A stretch of DNA of 36,322 bases from DATEPR01 sp036502345 (GTDB lineage Bacteria > Actinomycetota > Actinomycetes > Mycobacteriales > Pseudonocardiaceae): NCBI GenBank assembly GCA_036502345.1, contig DASXYT010000128.1:1-36322 (forward strand), read 5' to 3'. Below, in pieces: positions 1-7,561 of this stretch. Within the stretch, counting starts at the first letter, position 1. Every line of letters begins with the position of its first letter. A model generated the notes under the pieces. The model was given only the letters and a program-made list of their open reading frames with translations. It made no database searches and was not told the origin of the DNA. Both the position numbers and the translations under genes were made by a program.

Positions 1-821
1 GCACGCTGATCCAGCTCGCCGAGGCTGCCCTTGAGGACGCCCACCAGTTGCGGCTGGACCTGCCGGTGCGCAACGTGAACCGAACGGTCGGCACGCTGCT
101 GGGTGCCGAGGTGACCCGGCGCTACGGCGGTCAGGGCCTGCCCGACGACACCATCCACATCACGCTGACCGGCTCGGCCGGCCAGTCGCTGGGCGCGTTC
201 CTGCCGCGCGGCATCACGCTGGACATGGTCGGCGACGCCAACGACTACGTCGGCAAGGGCCTGTCCGGCGGCCGGATCATCGTGCGGCCGCACCCGGACG
301 CACCGTTCGCCGCGGAGAACCAGGTGATCGCCGGCAACGTGATCGGCTACGGCGGCACCGGCGGCGAGTTGTTCCTGCGCGGCAGGGTCGGCGAGCGGTT
401 CTGCGTGCGCAACTCGGGCGTCCTGGCGGTCTGCGAGGGCGTCGGTGACCACGCTTTCGAGTACATGACCGGTGGCAGGGCGGTGGTGCTCGGCGCCACC
501 GGCCGCAACCTGGCGGCCGGCATGTCCGGTGGCATCGGCTACGTGCTGGATCTCGATCCGGCACTGGTCAACCAGGAGATGGTCGACCTCGACCGGCCCA
601 CCAACGACGATCTGCGCTGGCTGCGCGATGTCGTGGAGAAGCATCACGAGCTGACCGGTTCGGCGATCGCGGCGTCGCTGCTCGGCGACTGGCCGCGCAG
701 GTCGGCGGCGTTCACGAAGGTCATGCCGAGGGACTATCAGCGGGTGTTGGAGGCAGAACGGCTGGCACGGGCGCAGGGTCGCGACGTGGACGAGGCGATC
801 ATGGAGGCGACCGGTGGCTGA
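1..821 (+). CDS. gltB: Glutamate synthase large subunit, C-terminal part (5' truncated)
   Basis: The reading frame is open from the first bases of the window, so only the C-terminal ~270 residues are present. They form the GXGXG beta-helix domain that ends every GltB, recognisable by the repeated glycine motifs in GSAGQSLGAFLPRGI, ANDYVGKGLSGGRIIV and YMTGGRAVVLG. The full enzyme of about 1,500 residues transfers the glutamine amide nitrogen to 2-oxoglutarate to give glutamate in the cytoplasm. The N-terminal amidotransferase and the FMN domains lie outside the window. The stop codon overlaps the GTG start of gltD by 8 bases, which indicates translational coupling of the two subunits. Confidence 0.96.
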   Translation, partial: TLIQLAEAALEDAHQLRLDLPVRNVNRTVGTLLGAEVTRRYGGQGLPDDTIHITLTGSAGQSLGAFLPRGITLDMVGDANDYVGKGLSGGRIIVRPHPDAPFAAENQVIAGNVIGYGGTGGELFLRGRVGERFCVRNSGVLAVCEGVGDHAFEYMTGGRAVVLGATGRNLAAGMSGGIGYVLDLDPALVNQEMVDLDRPTNDDLRWLRDVVEKHHELTGSAIAASLLGDWPRRSAAFTKVMPRDYQRVLEAERLARAQGRDVDEAIMEATGG

Positions 822-2334
822 CCCAAGAGGATTCATGAAGTACGACCGCAAGGATCACCCGAAGCGCCCGACGGCGGACCGGGCGGGCGACTGGCACGAG
901 GTGTACCGGGGCCTGCCGACGCCCGAGCGGGTCGACCAGGTGCGCACCCAGGCGGCCAGGTGTATGGACTGCGGCATCCCGTTCTGCCACAGCGGCAGCG
1001 CCGGTTGTCCGCTGGGCAACCTGATCCCGGAGTGGAACGACTTCGTCCGCAGGGACGACTGGTCGCAGGCCAGCGAGCGGCTGCACGCCACGAACAACTT
1101 CCCCGAGTTCACCGGCAGGCTGTGCCCGGCACCGTGCGAGAGTGCGTGCGTGCTGGCCATCTCGCCGGACGCCGGTGGCGCCGTGGCGATCAAGCGGGTC
1201 GAGCAGGCGATCGCCGATTTGTCCTGGGACAACGGTCTCGTCGAGCCTCGTCCGTCCACTGTGGCCTCCGGTAGGAAGGTGGCCGTCGTCGGTTCCGGCC
1301 CCGCCGGGCTGGCCGCCGCCCAACAGCTGACCAGGGCGGGCCACGAGGTCACCGTCTACGAGCGGGACGACCGGCTCGGCGGCCTGCTGCGCTACGGCAT
1401 CCCCGAGTTCAAGATGGAGAAGTCGGTACTGGACCGGCGGCTGGCCCAACTCCGCGCCGAGGGCACGAAGTTCGTCACCGGCTGCGAGGTCGGTGGCCGC
1501 AAGCGCGGTGACCTGTCCGTCGCGAAGCTGCGCGAGCGGTTCGACGCCGTGGTGCTGGCGGTCGGCGCGCTGCGCGGCAGGGACGTGCCGGACACGCCGG
1601 GCCGCGAGCTGACCGGTGTGCACATGGCCATGGAGCACCTGGTGCCGGCGAACCGCAGCTGCGAGGGCGACGGTCCGACCACTGTGGACGCCGCCGGCAA
1701 GCACGTGGTGATCATCGGCGGCGGCGACACCGGTGCCGACTGCTACGGCACAGCGACCAGGCAGGGCGCGCTGTCGGTGACTCAACTGGACCAGTACCCG
1801 CAGCCGCCGGAGATGCGCGACGACGACCGGTCTCCGTGGCCGACGTGGCCGTGGATCCTGCGCACCTATCCCGCCCACGAGGAGGGCGGCGAGCGGAAGT
1901 TCGCCGTCGCCGTGGAGCGGTTCATCGGTGACGAGTCCGGCCAGGTCCGGGCCATCGAGTTGCGCGAGGTCAAGGTCAATCGCGACCCGGCGACCGGCCA
2001 GCGCTCGGTGGTGCCGATGTCGGACACCGTCGAGGTGCTGCCGGCCGACCTGGTGCTGTTGGCGATCGGTTTCGAGGGTGTCGAGCACATGCCGCTGCTG
2101 GAAGGGCTGGACCTGAACCTGACCCGGCGCGGCACGCTGGCCTGCGGTTCCGACTGGCAGACCGAGACGCCGGGCGTGTTCGTCTGCGGCGACGCCCACC
2201 GTGGTGCGTCGCTGGTGGTGTGGGCGATCGCCGAGGGCCGGTCGGTGGCCCACTCGGTCGACTCGTTCCTCACGGGCATGTCCGACCTGCCGGCCCCGGT
2301 CATCCCGAATCAGTTGACGTTGACCGTCGTCTAG
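814..2334 (+). CDS. gltD: Glutamate synthase small subunit (NADPH)
   Basis: A 506-residue flavoprotein that takes electrons from NADPH and passes them to GltB for glutamate synthesis. The N-terminal ferredoxin-like region holds the cysteines for two [4Fe-4S] clusters (CMDCGIPFC, then CPAPCESAC). An FAD-binding Rossmann motif follows (VAVVGSGPAGLAAA), then an NADPH-binding motif (VVIIGGGDTGADC), and near the end a GDAHRGASLVVWAI segment typical of the family. The GTG start giving MADPRGF fits the conserved N-terminus of actinobacterial GltD. An ATG seven codons later is possible but less likely. Length is normal. No hairpin terminator is visible before the next gene. Confidence 0.97.
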   Translation: MADPRGFMKYDRKDHPKRPTADRAGDWHEVYRGLPTPERVDQVRTQAARCMDCGIPFCHSGSAGCPLGNLIPEWNDFVRRDDWSQASERLHATNNFPEFTGRLCPAPCESACVLAISPDAGGAVAIKRVEQAIADLSWDNGLVEPRPSTVASGRKVAVVGSGPAGLAAAQQLTRAGHEVTVYERDDRLGGLLRYGIPEFKMEKSVLDRRLAQLRAEGTKFVTGCEVGGRKRGDLSVAKLRERFDAVVLAVGALRGRDVPDTPGRELTGVHMAMEHLVPANRSCEGDGPTTVDAAGKHVVIIGGGDTGADCYGTATRQGALSVTQLDQYPQPPEMRDDDRSPWPTWPWILRTYPAHEEGGERKFAVAVERFIGDESGQVRAIELREVKVNRDPATGQRSVVPMSDTVEVLPADLVLLAIGFEGVEHMPLLEGLDLNLTRRGTLACGSDWQTETPGVFVCGDAHRGASLVVWAIAEGRSVAHSVDSFLTGMSDLPAPVIPNQLTLTVV

Positions 2335-2382
2335 CTTGATTCACAGTTGAAGGTCCCTTAATTTTTTACGTGTAGAAAGTCC

Positions 2383-2412
2383 TTGACCGGCGTGTGGTCC
2401 AGACCACACACT
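2383..2412 (+). promoter_or_regulatory. Predicted leaderless promoter of the alginate-lyase-family gene
   Basis: TTGACC (2383-2388) and CACACT (2407-2412) are separated by 18 nt. The ATG at 2419 falls exactly where transcription would begin, so the mRNA would be leaderless, and no Shine-Dalgarno sequence precedes that ATG. The -10 box lacks the usual first T. The spacer and -10 are covered by the palindrome at 2392-2409. Confidence 0.45.
2392..2409. promoter_or_regulatory. DasR-type (dre-like) operator
   Basis: A perfect 18-bp palindrome, GTGTGGTCCAGACCACAC, consists of two 8-bp arms around CA. The inner GTGGTC-CA-GACCAC differs at one base from the DasR-responsive element core GTGGTC-TA-GACCAC known from streptomycetes and Saccharopolyspora. 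DasR is a GntR/HutC-family repressor released by aminosugar phosphates. The site lies between the predicted -35 and the start codon, a position suited to repression by occlusion. Another HutC-family repressor with a similar site remains possible. Confidence 0.65.
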
Positions 2413-2418
2413 GCCGTT

Positions 2419-3633
2419 ATGTCCAGTAAACGTCCGATCAGGGTGCTAGCGGTCGCCGTGGCGGCCGTCGCCGTGATCGCTACCGTCGTGACCACCCAAC
2501 TCGGGCCGGCCGCACCGACCGCGTCGGCCGCCCCGCTGGCCCCAGCCACCTTCGTCCACCCAGGTGTGCTGGTCAGCCAGTCCCAACTCGACTTCGTCCG
2601 TACGAAGGTAACCGCAGGTGCGCAGCCGTGGACGGCTGCCTACGACCAGATGACCGCCAGTTCGTACGCGTCGCTGACCAGGGTGCCCAAGCCCAGGGCA
2701 GTGGTGGAGTGCGGCTCGTTCTCCAACCCGAACCTGGGCTGTACCGACGAGCGCGAGGACGCGATCGCCGCGTACACCGACGCGCTGGCCTGGTACATCA
2801 GCCGCAACCCGGCCTACGCGCAGGAGTCCATCAAGATCATGGACGCGTGGTCGGCGACGATCACCAGCCACACCAACAGCAACGCACCACTGCAGACCGG
2901 GTGGGCAGGCTCGGTGTGGCCGCGAGCAGCGGAAATCATTCGATACACGTACACCGGCACCTGGCCCAACCTGGCCCGGTTCTCCACGATGTTGAAGACC
3001 GTGTACCTGCCCGTGGTGATCAAGGGCAGCAACAGCAACGGCAACTGGGAACTGACCATGATGGAGGCCGCGGTCGGCATCTCCGTCTTCCTCAACGACA
3101 AGACCGACTACGACACCGCCATGGCGAAGTACATAGCGCGCGTGCCGGCGTACATCTACCTGACCACCGACGGCGCGCTGCCGAAGACCGTGCCGGGCAG
3201 TGGTTTGACCACGTCGACGCAGATCATCAACTACTGGCAGGGCCAGAGCACGTTCGTCAACGGCATCACGCAGGAGACCTGCCGGGACTTCACCCACACC
3301 GGCTACGGCATCGCGTCCATCTCCGACGTCGCCGAAACGTCCCGGATCCAGGGCACCGACCTGTACACCGGGGACATCGGCACCCGGCTGCGGTTCGCGC
3401 TCGGCTTCCAGTCCCAGTACGAGTTGGGCGCTGCGGTGCCGTCCTGGCTGTGCGGCGGGGCGGTGAACAAGGGCCTCGGCCCGGTGACCGAGGTGGGCTT
3501 CAACGCGCTCAACTTCCGACTGGGCAACGCGATGACCAACACGCAGACACTCACCCAGCAGAACCGTCCCGCTGGTACCAACAACCTGTTCGTGGCATGG
3601 GAAACCCTGACCCACGCGGAGAACCCGAACTAG
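2419..3633 (+). CDS. Secreted alginate lyase family protein
   Basis: A 404-residue protein with a signal peptide: a basic start (MSSKRP), a long hydrophobic stretch of about residues 7-25, then an Ala/Pro-rich region ending TASAAP as a likely cleavage site. The mature part opens with HPGVLVSQSQLDFVR and continues as a helix-rich fold with NGNWELTMMEAAVGI and QETCRDFTHTGYGI, the pattern of the alginate_lyase (PF05426) alpha/alpha-toroid family. The substrate could be alginate or another uronic-acid or aminosugar polymer. The ATG at 2419 was preferred to an in-frame TTG at 2383 because the signal peptide then starts correctly. The dre-like operator suggests induction with chitin/GlcNAc metabolism. 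The gene converges with the KAP ATPase and their stop codons share CTAG. Confidence 0.82.
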   Translation: MSSKRPIRVLAVAVAAVAVIATVVTTQLGPAAPTASAAPLAPATFVHPGVLVSQSQLDFVRTKVTAGAQPWTAAYDQMTASSYASLTRVPKPRAVVECGSFSNPNLGCTDEREDAIAAYTDALAWYISRNPAYAQESIKIMDAWSATITSHTNSNAPLQTGWAGSVWPRAAEIIRYTYTGTWPNLARFSTMLKTVYLPVVIKGSNSNGNWELTMMEAAVGISVFLNDKTDYDTAMAKYIARVPAYIYLTTDGALPKTVPGSGLTTSTQIINYWQGQSTFVNGITQETCRDFTHTGYGIASISDVAETSRIQGTDLYTGDIGTRLRFALGFQSQYELGAAVPSWLCGGAVNKGLGPVTEVGFNALNFRLGNAMTNTQTLTQQNRPAGTNNLFVAWETLTHAENPN

Positions 3634-6134
3634 CGGACCGGCCAGGCGAAGCGCTGCACGACAGGCAACCAACGCAGTACGTCGGACATCGGCAGGTTCA
3701 GCAGCGGCCCGGCGCCGCTGCTGAACTCTGCCAGTCGTTCGTCGCGCTTGAGCCAGTCCCCGAGGGTGGCGTCGTCGGGTTCCGGTGTGATCGGCTCGTT
3801 GAGGCCGACCGCCAGCGCCGTGAGCACCAGCAAGGCGTGGGTGTCCAGGTGGTTGCGCAGTTCAGGGTCGCCGATGGCACGGGCCTTGCTGACCCGGTAG
3901 GTGTTCAGGAATCGCTTGGCCCGCCGTGGCGACGAGCCGAGCAGCGGCGCGACCAGGCGCAGGGTGTCCAGTTCGTCGTCATCCATCCGGAGAGCGTCGA
4001 TACCGAATCGGATCCGCTCGGTCACCGATTCCGGCGCTTCGGTTGACGGCTCAGCAGGTCGGGATGCCGGCTGTTCGGGCGTCGGCAGGCTTCCCGTGAT
4101 GGCCATGACCGGTTGTTCGTCGGCAGGTTGGCCACTGAGGGCGGTGTGCCGCAACAGGTCGGCCGTGGTCTCCTGCGTCATCGTGGGCAGGCGGTAGGTG
4201 AGCTGGAAGATCTTGTCGAGATAGTCGGCAGGCTCGGCCGAGGGGCCGTCATGGTCGAGCAGCAGTGGATGGCGGTGCCGCAGCGAACTGGTCAACCAGC
4301 GGACGTCGACGCCCACGACGACCACGAACAGAGGCAGTGCCAGCAGCAGGTGCACGGCTTCGAGCACCTTGACGACGGTGTCCGGCGGGCAGCGGTCCAG
4401 ATCGTCGATGTAGAGCACGATCCGGTCGATGGTGGCCGCTTCCCGGAGATAGGCATCCAGGTCACGCAGGTCCCGATGAGCACGTGCGACGACCCCGAGA
4501 TACCGGCCGTAGTCACCGCTGCCCACTCGTTCGGACAAGTAGCGTTCCAGCAGCCGCGCGCCGGTCAGTTGGTCCAGCTCGGCCTGTGCGGCGTCTGCCC
4601 GCGCTTGGGCTTCGACCAGCCGTTGACGTGCGGCGATGACCTCGGCCTGGGTGTCGACCAGCCGTTGGCGGGCGACCTCCTGCCTGGCGTCGATCTCGGC
4701 CAGCCGGGCGTCGAGCTGTCGTTGGATCCGCTCGGCGGGCCGAAGCAGTTGGCGGAAGAGGGAGCCCTGCCGCGAGAGCCAGGTGGCCGCGCCGCCGATC
4801 AGGCCGAGGAGTGGCACCAGCCACGCCTGTGCCCGGTCGACGAAGGCCCCGACAGCCAGGCCACCGACGGCGACGATCAGTCCCAACACCAGCGGCGAGG
4901 TCCACCAGGGCTTGGCGATCGCCAGCGCCCAGCCGCGTCGCACGGTTGACCGAACCTCGCCGACGGCCTGGGTGATCTCCCGGACGTCGTTGCCGACCTC
5001 GGGCAGTCCGAGCGCCGCCAGCGAATGATCCAGGTCGGCCCGCAGGTCACTGTTGATCGAGATCGTCGCCCACACGTCCCTGGCCGTGACCTGCGCGGCC
5101 TTGGCTCTTGCCTGCTCGTGGGTGGCCGCCAGTTCGGCCAGCGCCTCGCGGGCACGGCCGGCGTCCCGCTGGGCGGCGTCGGCGTGGGCGGCGGCGTCCG
5201 ACTTGGCTTCCTGTACGCCCTGCACCGTGGCGAGGGCGTCGTCGAGCACCTGCTGTGGTGCGGCGCCGCTGCCATGGAGGGAGAGGAAGATGTGGTGGAT
5301 GAGGCTGGCCCAGAGGTTGCCCTCGGCGTAGTGCCAGGCGTTGAACCAGACACTGGCCACGTTGTGGCAGAACTGCTGCGCCGCGGACCGGCTCAGCCGT
5401 TGCACTTCGTCATCCAGCGTGCGCATCAGGAACGACTTGCCGCTACCCCACTCGCCGTACACGCCGATCGACAGCGGAGGCGTGAGCGATGCGGAGGACA
5501 GCAGCACCGCCAGTGCGGTCGCATCGGCGCGGACGCCGAGCAGATCCTGTCCTCGGGTGGTCTCACCAGCGAAGCCGGGCACCCAGGTGGAGGGAACTCG
5601 ATACGCTCTGTTCGGTGCCAGGCCGATCTCACCGATCGACTCGGCGAACCTGGCTTGGGGACCTGGCAGCCCTCGCGCCATCAGCTGGTGGTGAACCTCG
5701 TGATGGAGCGCCCGAAACGTCAGCAGCTCCGGGCCGCCGGCGATCCCGTGCCGCAGGACATCGCTCAACATCTCCGCGAACAGGAAATCGTGCCCCGGCA
5801 TGACAGGCGTGGTGATGACGGATATCTCCGTCAGAGCCTCCCAAAGGACATGGCTGCCGGGGTCGCCGTCGAGGATCAGTACTCGATGTGCCGCCGGAGT
5901 GGCCATCATGACTGCCCGGATCTGCTGGAGCAGCATGTCCTTGGGATTGGCGTAGTAGACGAGCAACAGATCCGTGGCATTCGAGGGGAACGAGAAGTTG
6001 CCGAGACCGGCCACAACCACGTGTTCACCCACGACGCCGCGCAGAGCGTCGCCGAGTTCGGCAGTGGTGCTGTTGGCCAACTCTCCCGAGCTGATCAGTA
6101 GGGCGGCGGACCGCTCGGGATCTGGTAGGCGCAC
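3630..6134 (-). CDS. KAP family P-loop ATPase with an N-terminal degenerate caspase-like domain
   Basis: An 834-residue protein. Residues 1-175 follow the layout of actinobacterial caspase-like domains that begin LPDPERS. At the catalytic His position, usually YYAGHG, it has YYANPKD (60-66). At the catalytic Cys position, usually ILDCC, it has ILDGD (87-91). The part beyond (DVLRHGIAGGPELLTF, ARGLPGPQ) still matches. A KAP NTPase follows: Walker A GEWGSGKS (227-234), coiled-coil stretches around 300-350 and 465-525, two membrane helices around 412-455, and Walker B IVLYIDDLDRC (572-582). KAP ATPases are membrane-associated and often belong to conflict systems. The GTG start has a GAGGAGG ribosome site at a normal distance. 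The short Rho gene lies 58 bp upstream on the same strand. Confidence 0.87.
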   Translation of the reverse strand: MRLPDPERSAALLISSGELANSTTAELGDALRGVVGEHVVVAGLGNFSFPSNATDLLLVYYANPKDMLLQQIRAVMMATPAAHRVLILDGDPGSHVLWEALTEISVITTPVMPGHDFLFAEMLSDVLRHGIAGGPELLTFRALHHEVHHQLMARGLPGPQARFAESIGEIGLAPNRAYRVPSTWVPGFAGETTRGQDLLGVRADATALAVLLSSASLTPPLSIGVYGEWGSGKSFLMRTLDDEVQRLSRSAAQQFCHNVASVWFNAWHYAEGNLWASLIHHIFLSLHGSGAAPQQVLDDALATVQGVQEAKSDAAAHADAAQRDAGRAREALAELAATHEQARAKAAQVTARDVWATISINSDLRADLDHSLAALGLPEVGNDVREITQAVGEVRSTVRRGWALAIAKPWWTSPLVLGLIVAVGGLAVGAFVDRAQAWLVPLLGLIGGAATWLSRQGSLFRQLLRPAERIQRQLDARLAEIDARQEVARQRLVDTQAEVIAARQRLVEAQARADAAQAELDQLTGARLLERYLSERVGSGDYGRYLGVVARAHRDLRDLDAYLREAATIDRIVLYIDDLDRCPPDTVVKVLEAVHLLLALPLFVVVVGVDVRWLTSSLRHRHPLLLDHDGPSAEPADYLDKIFQLTYRLPTMTQETTADLLRHTALSGQPADEQPVMAITGSLPTPEQPASRPAEPSTEAPESVTERIRFGIDALRMDDDELDTLRLVAPLLGSSPRRAKRFLNTYRVSKARAIGDPELRNHLDTHALLVLTALAVGLNEPITPEPDDATLGDWLKRDERLAEFSSGAGPLLNLPMSDVLRWLPVVQRFAWPVR

Positions 6135-6192
6135 GTGCCGTGTCCTCCTCGTCCGGTGCTCACCAGACTATTCGGATCGGCCGATACGAGCG

Positions 6193-7377
6193 TTACCCCA
6201 GGTGGTCGGGGTCGGCAGGCCTCGGCAGGCCGTGGCCGATCTGGGTGAGGAACTCGATGTTGGTCCTCGTCTTGCGCAGGCCTTCCAGCAGGGTGTCGAT
6301 GCTGCGGTCCGTGCCGATCAGGGCCCTGCGCAACTGCCACGTCTTGGCCAGTTCCTCCGGGGCCAGCAGCAGGTCGTCGCGTCGGGTGCTGGAGTGCAGG
6401 ATGTCCACGGCCGGGTAGACCCTGCGCGCGGCTATCGACCGGTCCAGCTTCAACTCGGCGTTACCGGTGGCCTTCAGTTCCTCGAAGATCACCGAGTCGC
6501 CGGTGGACGACGTCTCCACCAGGGCGGTCGCGAAGATGGTCAGCGAGCCGCCGTTCTCGATGTTGCGTGCCGCGCCGAGGAACCGCTTGGGCGGCAACAG
6601 GGCCGTCGAGTCGACGCCACCGGACAGGATGCGCCCGGATGCCGGCGCCGCCAGGTTGTAGGCCCGGCCCAACCGGGTGATCGAGTCGAGCAGCACGACG
6701 ACGTCCTGGCCCATCTCGACCAGTCGCTTCGCGCGCTCGATGGCCAGTTCGGCCACGGCGGTCTGCTCGGCGGGCGACCTGTCGAACGTGGACGCGATGA
6801 CCTCGCCGCGCACGGCACGCGCCAGGTCGGTGACTTCTTCCGGCCGTTCCCCGACCAGCACCATCATCACGTGGCATTCCGGGTTGTTGCGGTGGATGCC
6901 CTGCGCGATCGCCTGCAGCACGGATGTCTTGCCGGCCTTGGGCGGCGCCACGATGAGCGCACGCTGACCCTTGCCCACCGGCATGATCAGGTCGATCACG
7001 CGGGTGGTCAGCACGTGGGGTTCGGTCTCCAGGCGGAGCCGTTGGTTCGGGTACAGCGGCGTGAGATCGCCGAAGCGGGGCCGGGTGAGGGCCTCGGCGG
7101 GATCCATGTCGTTCACCGAGTCGACCCGCGTCAGCGGCTCGTGCTTCTTGCGTTGGTCACCGGTGCCGGGCTTGGCGGTCACGCCGGTGATCCGGTCGCC
7201 GGTGCGCAGGCCGTAACGGCGGGCGAGGGAGGGCGACAGGTAGAGGTCGTCCGAGCCGGGGCCGTAGCCGTCGGTGCGGATGAACCCGGACTTTTCTTGC
7301 AGGTCAACGATTCCGGCCACCGAGACTTCGGTGTTGGGCCGCTGACCGGATTCTGGTCTGTCTAGGACAGTGGTCAT
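6193..7377 (-). CDS. rho: Short-form transcription termination factor Rho
   Basis: A 394-residue hexameric RNA-dependent ATPase of the Rho family. It has a short N-terminal RNA-binding cold-shock-like domain (GFIRTDGYGPGSDDLYLSP), Walker A APPKAGKTS (144-152), the catalytic glutamate in GERPEEV, Walker B VVVLLDSITRLGRAYN, the Q-loop region SGGVDSTALLPPKRF and the arginine finger in STRRDDLL. The housekeeping actinobacterial Rho is usually 600-700 residues with a long basic N-terminal extension, which is absent here, so this is probably a paralogue. Residue 176 is Gly where E. coli Rho has Asp210, next to the catalytic Glu. The ATG is preceded by CAGGAG. Its 184-bp upstream region is rich in palindromes, and the KAP gene downstream may be co-transcribed. 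Confidence 0.9.
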   Translation of the reverse strand: MTTVLDRPESGQRPNTEVSVAGIVDLQEKSGFIRTDGYGPGSDDLYLSPSLARRYGLRTGDRITGVTAKPGTGDQRKKHEPLTRVDSVNDMDPAEALTRPRFGDLTPLYPNQRLRLETEPHVLTTRVIDLIMPVGKGQRALIVAPPKAGKTSVLQAIAQGIHRNNPECHVMMVLVGERPEEVTDLARAVRGEVIASTFDRSPAEQTAVAELAIERAKRLVEMGQDVVVLLDSITRLGRAYNLAAPASGRILSGGVDSTALLPPKRFLGAARNIENGGSLTIFATALVETSSTGDSVIFEELKATGNAELKLDRSIAARRVYPAVDILHSSTRRDDLLLAPEELAKTWQLRRALIGTDRSIDTLLEGLRKTRTNIEFLTQIGHGLPRPADPDHLG

Positions 7378-7475
7378 GGCGATTTCTCCTGAGATGTGTG
7401 CGTTCAGCGGTCAGGACGGCGGAAAACGGCACGGTCGGCGCGAATTCGGCAGCACATCTGTGGCTGAACGAGACT

Positions 7476-7543
7476 CCCGCGGGGGCATCTTGATGCCTGC
7501 ATCCACGGGATGTGGATACACCAAGAGTAGCGCACCTCGTCAA
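7476..7543 (-). promoter_or_regulatory. Palindrome-rich promoter/leader region of the short rho gene
   Basis: Read leftwards, TTGACG (complement of 7538-7543) and GTATCC (complement of 7514-7519) are 18 nt apart and form a plausible promoter. Immediately after follow ATCCAC-N5-GTGGAT (7501-7517), a perfect 14-bp palindrome GGCATCTTGATGCC (7484-7497) and CCCGCGGG (7476-7483). They could be operators or hairpins in the 5' leader. The ribosome site of rho follows at about 7384-7392. Confidence 0.4.
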
Positions 7544-7561
7544 CCTCGGCAACTGCGCAGG

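Noticed and set aside
799..2253. Long minus-strand open frame opposite gltD
   Set aside because: It is the antisense shadow of a high-GC coding gene; the plus-strand frame has all GltD motifs and the antisense protein is low-complexity Arg/His/Gln-rich.
2361..2367. T-run after gltD as an intrinsic terminator
   Set aside because: No hairpin precedes it, so a terminator is not supported.
2446..3672. Long minus-strand open frame opposite the alginate-lyase-family gene
   Set aside because: Composition is Val/Gly/Arg/His-rich without any domain, while the plus-strand frame has a signal peptide and family motifs.
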